NCBI RefSeq assembly: GCF_003014555.1
Contig: NZ_PYGE01000029.1
Location: 1-55,803 of the forward strand
DNA: 55,803 nt
Direction of reading: 5' to 3'
Source of the DNA: Haloactinopolyspora alba
Lineage (GTDB): Bacteria; Actinomycetota; Actinomycetes; Jiangellales; Jiangellaceae
Shown: positions 51,605-55,803 of the stretch, one piece after another
How the letters are laid out: each line of letters begins with the position of its first letter
Numbering within the stretch: the stretch's first letter is position 1
The notes under the pieces: model-generated
The model's database searches: none
Told to the model about the DNA's origin: nothing
What the model saw: the letters and a program-made list of their open reading frames with translations, nothing else
Made by a program: the position numbers and the translations under genes

Positions 51605-52765
51605 ATGAAGTTCCTGCCGATCGACGAGGAGTATCTGCGCGAGGTCCTGCTCGAGCTGCTCCGCACGCCCAGCCCGTCCGGGCGCACCGATGCCGTCATG
51701 CAGATCATCGGTGACCATCTCGACGCTCTGGGCGTGCCGATCCGGCTCACCCGCCGCGGTGTCCTGCGCGCGACGCTCACCGGCGAGGTCGACGACACCA
51801 GCCGGGCCGTCGCCGTGCACGCGGACACCATCGGCTGCATGGTCAAACGGCTGAAGGACAACGGCCGTCTCGAGGTCGTCCCGATCGGCACCCACAGCGC
51901 CCGGTTCGCCGAGGGCGCGCACGTCACCGTCTTCACCGACGACCTCACCCAGATCCACACCGGCACCGTGCTGCCGCTGATGTCCAGCGGGCACAACTTC
52001 GGCGACGCCGTGGACACCCAGGGTGTCGGCTGGCACCAGGTCGAGATCCGGCTGGACGAGCCGGTCGAGAACCGCGCCGACCTGATCGCTCTCGGCCTGC
52101 ACGTCGGCGACATGGTCGCGCTCGACGCCGCGCCCCAGCTCGCGCAGAACGGATACCTGAAGTCGCGTCACCTCGACGACAAGGCCGGCGTCGCCGCGTG
52201 CCTGGCGGCCGTCAAGGCGCTCGTCGAGGACGACGCCCCGCTGCCGGTCACCGCGCACCTGCTGGTCACCATCGGCGAAGAGGTCGGCATGGGCGCCACC
52301 CACGGACTCGACGAGAACGTCGCCGAACTCGTGGCCGTCGACAACGCCGTGGTGAGCGAGGGACAGGAGTCGCGGGAGGACACCGTCAACATCGGCATGC
52401 TCGACTCCACCGGGCCGTTCGACTACCACCTGACGCGGCGGCTCATCGGGCTGTGCGACAAGGTCGGGCTTCCTTACCGGCGCGACGTGTACCGCTTCTA
52501 CCGCTCCGACGCCGCGCCGGCCATCGAGTCCGGCCTCGAGTGCCGCACCGCGCTGATCGGCTTCGGCGTCGAGTCGAGCCACGGGCACGAGCGCACGCAC
52601 CTCGACGGCGTCCGCCGTACCGCCGAACTGCTCACCACGTACCTGCGCAGCTCGCTGACCTTCAGCGACTGGGACGACCAGCCCACCGGGGCGCTCGAGG
52701 ACTTCCCGAGCCACAGCGTCCAGCCGGCCGAGCCCGAGCCCGAGCACTACCCCGGCCGGCACTGA
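51605..52765 (+). CDS. M42-family metallopeptidase of the NAGGN gene set
   Basis: A 386-residue two-metal aminopeptidase-type hydrolase. Metal motifs: AVHADTIG (His, Asp), RHLDDKAGVA (bridging Asp), TIGEEVGMGATHG (Glu base and ligand), AVDNAVV (Asp) and ESSHGHERTH (His). The family associated with asnO and ngg in many genomes is an M42 hydrolase, and this gene stands in that place, 736 bp after ngg. It may degrade or recycle the acetylated dipeptide; this is inference. The nitrilase-family gene starts 8 bp after its stop. Confidence 0.9.
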   Translation: MKFLPIDEEYLREVLLELLRTPSPSGRTDAVMQIIGDHLDALGVPIRLTRRGVLRATLTGEVDDTSRAVAVHADTIGCMVKRLKDNGRLEVVPIGTHSARFAEGAHVTVFTDDLTQIHTGTVLPLMSSGHNFGDAVDTQGVGWHQVEIRLDEPVENRADLIALGLHVGDMVALDAAPQLAQNGYLKSRHLDDKAGVAACLAAVKALVEDDAPLPVTAHLLVTIGEEVGMGATHGLDENVAELVAVDNAVVSEGQESREDTVNIGMLDSTGPFDYHLTRRLIGLCDKVGLPYRRDVYRFYRSDAAPAIESGLECRTALIGFGVESSHGHERTHLDGVRRTAELLTTYLRSSLTFSDWDDQPTGALEDFPSHSVQPAEPEPEHYPGRH

Positions 52766-52773
52766 GCGTTCTC

Positions 52774-53499
52774 GTGCGTCAGCCGCTGCGGGTGGCCGCC
52801 GCCCAGCCGCCGGTCGCCGCCCACGACGTCGCCACGAACGCCCGGGTGCACGCGGACGTCGTGCGGGCCGCCGGTGCCCGGTTGGTGGTGTTCCCCGAGC
52901 TGTCGCTGACCGGTTACGAGCTGGACGCCGACCCGGTGCCGGCCGGCGATCACCGGCTCGAGCCGCTGGTCCGGGCATGCGCGGAGACCGGCGCCGTCGC
53001 GCTGGCCGGGGCGCCTGTGCCCGGTGGCGGTGACCGTGAGAACCCGAGTATCGCCGTGCTCGCCGTCGACGCTGCGGGGGCAACCGTGGTGTACCGCAAG
53101 ATGTGGCTGGGCGGGCCGGAACCCGACCGGTTCGCCCCGGGGACGGAACCGGCGGTGTTCGACGTCGACGGCTGGCGGCTCGGTCTTGCGGTCTGCAAGG
53201 ACACAGGGGTCGCTCGGCACGCTGCCGACACGGTCGCGCTCGGTGTCGACGGCTACGTCGCCGGTGTCCTCGAGTCCGCCGACGACGCGGCCGTGCCGGC
53301 CGAACGTGCCTGCCGCGTCACCGGCGAGCACGGCGTGTGGGTCGTCGTCGCCAGTTTCGCCGGGTCGACCGGCGGAGGCTACGCCGAGGCGGCCGGAGGG
53401 TCCGGCATCTGGGCGCCGGACGGCTCGGTGCTCGACCGGGCGGGCCCGGAACCGGGCGCAGTCGTCACCGCGGTGCTCGGCCGAGAGCCCGCGGCCTGA
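52774..53499 (+). CDS. Carbon-nitrogen hydrolase (nitrilase superfamily)
   Basis: A 241-residue amidase or nitrilase with the Glu-Lys-Cys triad: VVFPELSLTGYE (Glu), VVYRKMWL (Lys) and LGLAVCKDTG (Cys nucleophile). The protein is cytoplasmic. It cleaves or forms C-N bonds, often of amides. The GTG lies 8 bp after the M42 stop with no Shine-Dalgarno, so reinitiation from the upstream gene is likely. Given its place it could act on the amide of NAGGN, but no sequence feature proves that. It converges with the PlsC gene, with 21 bp between the stops. Confidence 0.87.
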   Translation: MRQPLRVAAAQPPVAAHDVATNARVHADVVRAAGARLVVFPELSLTGYELDADPVPAGDHRLEPLVRACAETGAVALAGAPVPGGGDRENPSIAVLAVDAAGATVVYRKMWLGGPEPDRFAPGTEPAVFDVDGWRLGLAVCKDTGVARHAADTVALGVDGYVAGVLESADDAAVPAERACRVTGEHGVWVVVASFAGSTGGGYAEAAGGSGIWAPDGSVLDRAGPEPGAVVTAVLGREPAA

Positions 53500-53520
53500 C
53501 CGTCACCTGAGCCAACACGG

Positions 53521-54228
53521 TCAGTCGGACTCGTCGCGGCCGGCGGTGTCGCCCTGCCGTTTCGCCTTGACACTCGACGCGTAGACGTCGACGTACTCCT
53601 GCCCGGACAGTTCCATCAGCGCGTACATGATCTCGTCGGTGACCGAGCGCAGCACGTGCCGGTCGGACTCCATGCCCTCGTAGCGGCTGAAGTCCAGTGG
53701 CGCACCGAACCGGATGCCTGGGCGCATGACCTTGGGGATCACCCGCCCGGCCGGCTGCATCTCCGCGGTGCCGATCATCGCCACCGGGATCACCGGGGCC
53801 TGCGACTTCAGCGCAAGCCGCGCGACGCCGGTCTTGCCGCGGTAGAGCCGCCCGTCCGGCGACCGTGTCCCCTCCGGGTAGATCGCGAACAGCTCGCCCT
53901 GGTCGAGCACCGCCAGCCCGGCGTTCAGCGCAGCCTCGCCGGCACGGCCGCCGGAGCGATCGACCGGCACCTGGCCGGTGCCGCCGACGAAGCGCCGCTT
54001 GAACCAGCCCTTGACCCCCCGCTGGGTGAAATAGTCGCTCTTCGCGAGGAAACTCACCTTGCGTTCCAGCATCACCGGCAGGAAGAACGAGTCGATGACG
54101 GTCAGGTGGTTGCCCGCGAGAATGGCCGCCCCCTCGTCCGGAACGTTCTCGACCCCCTCGACCCACGGCCGGTACACCAGCCGCAGGATCGGGCCCAAGA
54201 TCACGCTCTTCATCAGCCAATAGAGCAC
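53521..54228 (-). CDS. 1-acylglycerol-3-phosphate O-acyltransferase (PlsC family)
   Basis: A 235-residue lysophospholipid acyltransferase. The catalytic block is GNHLTVIDSFF (NHxxxxD variant, H and D both present). Block III is AIYPEGTRSPDG and a later block is IPVAMIGT. The N-terminal LYWLMKSVILGPILRLVYRP forms a membrane-associated helix. GTG 54228 was chosen because TATGGT is 6 nt upstream; longer upstream reading frames have no matching domain. It makes phosphatidic acid or a related lipid at the inner membrane face. Confidence 0.9.
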   Translation of the reverse strand: MLYWLMKSVILGPILRLVYRPWVEGVENVPDEGAAILAGNHLTVIDSFFLPVMLERKVSFLAKSDYFTQRGVKGWFKRRFVGGTGQVPVDRSGGRAGEAALNAGLAVLDQGELFAIYPEGTRSPDGRLYRGKTGVARLALKSQAPVIPVAMIGTAEMQPAGRVIPKVMRPGIRFGAPLDFSRYEGMESDRHVLRSVTDEIMYALMELSGQEYVDVYASSVKAKRQGDTAGRDESD

Positions 54229-54234
54229 GTCGGC

Positions 54235-54240
54235 ACCATA
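54235..54240 (-). promoter_or_regulatory. -10 box of leaderless plsC-type gene
   Basis: TATGGT on the minus strand lies 6 nt before GTG 54228. Confidence 0.55.
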
Positions 54241-54334
54241 CAGCGAAACGCCGGACGGTACCGCCCGCGCATCCGGCACGTCCCTCGGCCCACGTCGCGG
54301 AACACTCGTGCGACCATGCTTGTTCGGTCGGGTA

Positions 54335-54352
54335 CCGGTGCGGACGCACCGG
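54335..54352. promoter_or_regulatory. Dyad upstream of the alpha/beta hydrolase
   Basis: CCGGTGCG and CGCACCGG form a perfect 8-bp dyad with a GA spacer, 20 nt before the ATG at 54373. It could be an operator or a leader hairpin. Confidence 0.4.
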
Positions 54353-54372
54353 CGTGAACACGGAGGTACGCG

Positions 54373-55158
54373 ATGCCGTCGGAGGGTGAACCGGACCCCG
54401 CTGTGCAGCCGTTCCGGCATGCCGGCGGACGTGTCGGCGTGCTGATGTGCCACGGGTTCACCGGGTCCCCGGCGTCGTTGCGCCCGTGGGCGGAGCACCT
54501 CGCCGAGCGTGGCTACTCCGTCGAGTTGCCGCGCCTGCCCGGGCACGGCACCGTGTGGCAGGACCTGAACCGCACCGCCTGGCCGGACTGGTACCGCTGC
54601 GTCGAGCGCAGCCTGCTCGACCTCGCCGAGCGCTGTGACGCGGTGGTCGTCGCGGGCCTGTCGATGGGCGGGTGCCTGGCGCTGCGGCTGGCTCAGGAGC
54701 ACGGCCCACTCGTGCAGGGACTGGTCCTGGTCAACCCGGCGGTGGCCAGCGGCGACCCGCGGCTACGCGCGCTGCCGCTGCTGCGGCTGGTCAAGCCCTC
54801 GGTCGCCGCCATCGGCAACGACATCGCCCGGCCGGGGCAGGACGAGCACGCCTACGACCGCACACCGCTGCCGGCGTTGTATTCGCAGACCCGGTTGTGG
54901 AGACTGGTGCTACGAGATCTCGCCGCGATCACCCAGCCGCTGCTGCTCTACCGCAGCACGAACGACCACGTCGTCGACGCAACGGGGGCTCCGCAGATCC
55001 TCGCAGGTGTCTCGTCCACGGACGTGACCGAGACCGAGCTGCACCACAGCTACCACGTCGCCACACTCGACCACGATGCCTCCGCCATCTTCGACGGTGC
55101 GACGGCCTTCATCGAGCGAATCACGGAGGGGAGTCGGGTCCGAGCACATGAGTCATGA
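54373..55158 (+). CDS. Alpha/beta hydrolase (monoacylglycerol lipase / carboxylesterase type)
   Basis: A 261-residue serine hydrolase. The nucleophile elbow is GLSMGG, the oxyanion motif CHGFTGSP, the acid is in STNDHVVD, and the His is in SYHVATLDHD. The pattern is like Est30-type carboxylesterases and bacterial monoglyceride lipases, so short acyl esters are likely substrates. GGAGG precedes the ATG at good spacing. It is divergent from the PlsC gene, which suggests lipid turnover, and its 3' end overlaps the next gene by 11 bp. Confidence 0.9.
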   Translation: MPSEGEPDPAVQPFRHAGGRVGVLMCHGFTGSPASLRPWAEHLAERGYSVELPRLPGHGTVWQDLNRTAWPDWYRCVERSLLDLAERCDAVVVAGLSMGGCLALRLAQEHGPLVQGLVLVNPAVASGDPRLRALPLLRLVKPSVAAIGNDIARPGQDEHAYDRTPLPALYSQTRLWRLVLRDLAAITQPLLLYRSTNDHVVDATGAPQILAGVSSTDVTETELHHSYHVATLDHDASAIFDGATAFIERITEGSRVRAHES

Positions 55159-55654
55159 CGACGACAAGACCTGGGCCGAACTGGTCGACACGTTCCACGC
55201 CTCGCCGTCGTCCGGAGACGGCCAGGGCCGGTGGCCGGCCGCGGAGGATCTCGACGCGGACGAGCCCGACGACGACCGTGACGACGGCTACGGCGACGCG
55301 TCGGTCACGTTGGGCACGCTGACCACCGGCGACCGTCCGCCGGACAGACCCGCCAGGCGCGACGACGCGACCACCGAGCCCGGCTCCGGCCCCGGCACCG
55401 TCGACGAGCAACCCGACCACTTCGTGCCGCCGACGCCGGCGCCCATCCCCCGCGGCGACCGCGTCTCACAGCTCGCCTGGGCCGGTGTCATCTCCGGACC
55501 CGCGGGACTGATCCTGGTCAGCGCGGTGTCGTGGACCCCTCCCGACGAGGTGGTGCTGGCCGCGGTCGTGGCGTTCATCGCCGGGTTCGCGACCCTGATC
55601 GCCCGCATGCGCGGGCACCACCCCGACGACCCCGACAACGGCGCCGTCCTCTGA
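55148..55654 (+). CDS. Small membrane protein of unknown function
   Basis: A 168-residue protein. The first 105 residues are acidic and disordered (many Asp, Pro). Two hydrophobic helices follow (QLAWAGVISGPAGLILVSAV and VVLAAVVAFIAGFATLI), then a short polar tail. There is no domain I recognise. The ATG overlaps the hydrolase gene, so it is probably its operon partner. Confidence 0.8.
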   Translation: MSHDDDKTWAELVDTFHASPSSGDGQGRWPAAEDLDADEPDDDRDDGYGDASVTLGTLTTGDRPPDRPARRDDATTEPGSGPGTVDEQPDHFVPPTPAPIPRGDRVSQLAWAGVISGPAGLILVSAVSWTPPDEVVLAAVVAFIAGFATLIARMRGHHPDDPDNGAVL

Positions 55655-55672
55655 CGTGAATGACCACGTTCA

Positions 55673-55712
55673 CCATGGAATTCCATGCGTCACCACCCGT
55701 ACAGGCCTGGCG
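55673..55712 (+). repeat. 63-bp structured repeat, partial copy 3
   Basis: About 38-40 bp match copies 1 and 2: the palindrome CATGGAATTCCATG, GCGTCACCACCC and GCCTGG. The match ends just before the transposase-bearing sequence, as if the right part were lost or replaced. Copy 3 has the same orientation as copy 1. Confidence 0.8.
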
Positions 55713-55735
55713 GTGTCCATCGGTGTAAGCAACGG

Positions 55736-55803
55736 TCATGCTGCTGCCGGGTTGGCGAGCAGTTCGTCCAGCGCTTGGGCTGGGGTTTTCAGGTCGAGTG
55801 TAG
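55736..55803 (-). mobile_element. IS30-family transposase, C-terminal fragment at window edge
   Basis: The last 21 codons of a minus-strand frame end in TPAQALDELLANP followed by Ala residues and a stop. This tail is typical of IS30-type transposases (TL..KTPAEAL..LL). The rest lies beyond the window. The element's terminal repeat, if intact, would lie at about 55705-55735; I could not define it. Confidence 0.6.

Noticed and set aside
54229-54702. Longer PlsC start near 54702
   Set aside because: It would overlap the divergent hydrolase gene and add a sequence with no acyltransferase features. The GTG with a -10 box at 6 nt is better.

Overview
The window is high-GC (roughly 70%), densely packed DNA from a Gram-positive actinobacterium. 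The evidence is a PknB-type kinase with PASTA domains, DUF1844 and SseB genes beside infC, a PPOX/F420-type enzyme, a class II DAHP synthase, a Tat-exported beta-lactamase, an LPxTG surface protein and many starts that look leaderless. The complete set of N-acetylglutaminylglutamine amide (NAGGN) osmolyte genes suggests a salt- or drought-tolerant lineage. I cannot name the species.

Region 1 (1-21655) is a translation cluster on the minus strand: infC-rpmI-rplT-trmH, then pheS-pheT and a coupled SDR gene. In many actinobacteria trmH is followed directly by pheS. Here 14.4 kb separates them and holds four same-strand genes: a 3270-residue secreted RTX-type calcium-binding protein, a PPOX-type oxidoreductase, a covalent-FAD oxidoreductase and a TPR-LuxR regulator. 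DUF1844 lies divergent from infC.

Region 2 (21686-31048) holds SseB, PknB, endonuclease IV, a type I DAHP synthase, threonine aldolase, a type II DAHP synthase and a PPi-type phosphofructokinase. Two unrelated first enzymes of the shikimate pathway lie within 4 kb.

Region 3 (31049-38363) is a beta-lactam-related module. A minus-strand operon (Tat-exported class A beta-lactamase, one-pass membrane protein, lipoprotein class B PBP) lies divergent from a LysR regulator that overlaps a cytoplasmic class A-like serine hydrolase. DUF6153 and DUF305 genes follow, and meet a CopB-type copper ATPase at a perfect 17-bp hairpin. The ATPase has a CsoR-like operator.

Region 4 (40532-47142) holds a CGNR zinc-finger gene remnant, a SBBP-repeat protein, valS and a sortase-anchored trypsin.

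Region 5 (47199-55803) is the NAGGN set asnO-ngg-M42 peptidase, interrupted by an antisense reductase gene, then a nitrilase-family gene, a PlsC acyltransferase, an alpha/beta hydrolase, a small membrane protein and the 3' end of an IS30-type transposase.

Two cross-cutting patterns stand out. First, a structured 63-bp intergenic repeat occurs twice in full (31089, 40658) and once in part (55673); I do not recognise it. Second, at least ten genes have a TANNNT box 6-8 nt before an RTG start, which indicates leaderless transcripts and fixes several starts.
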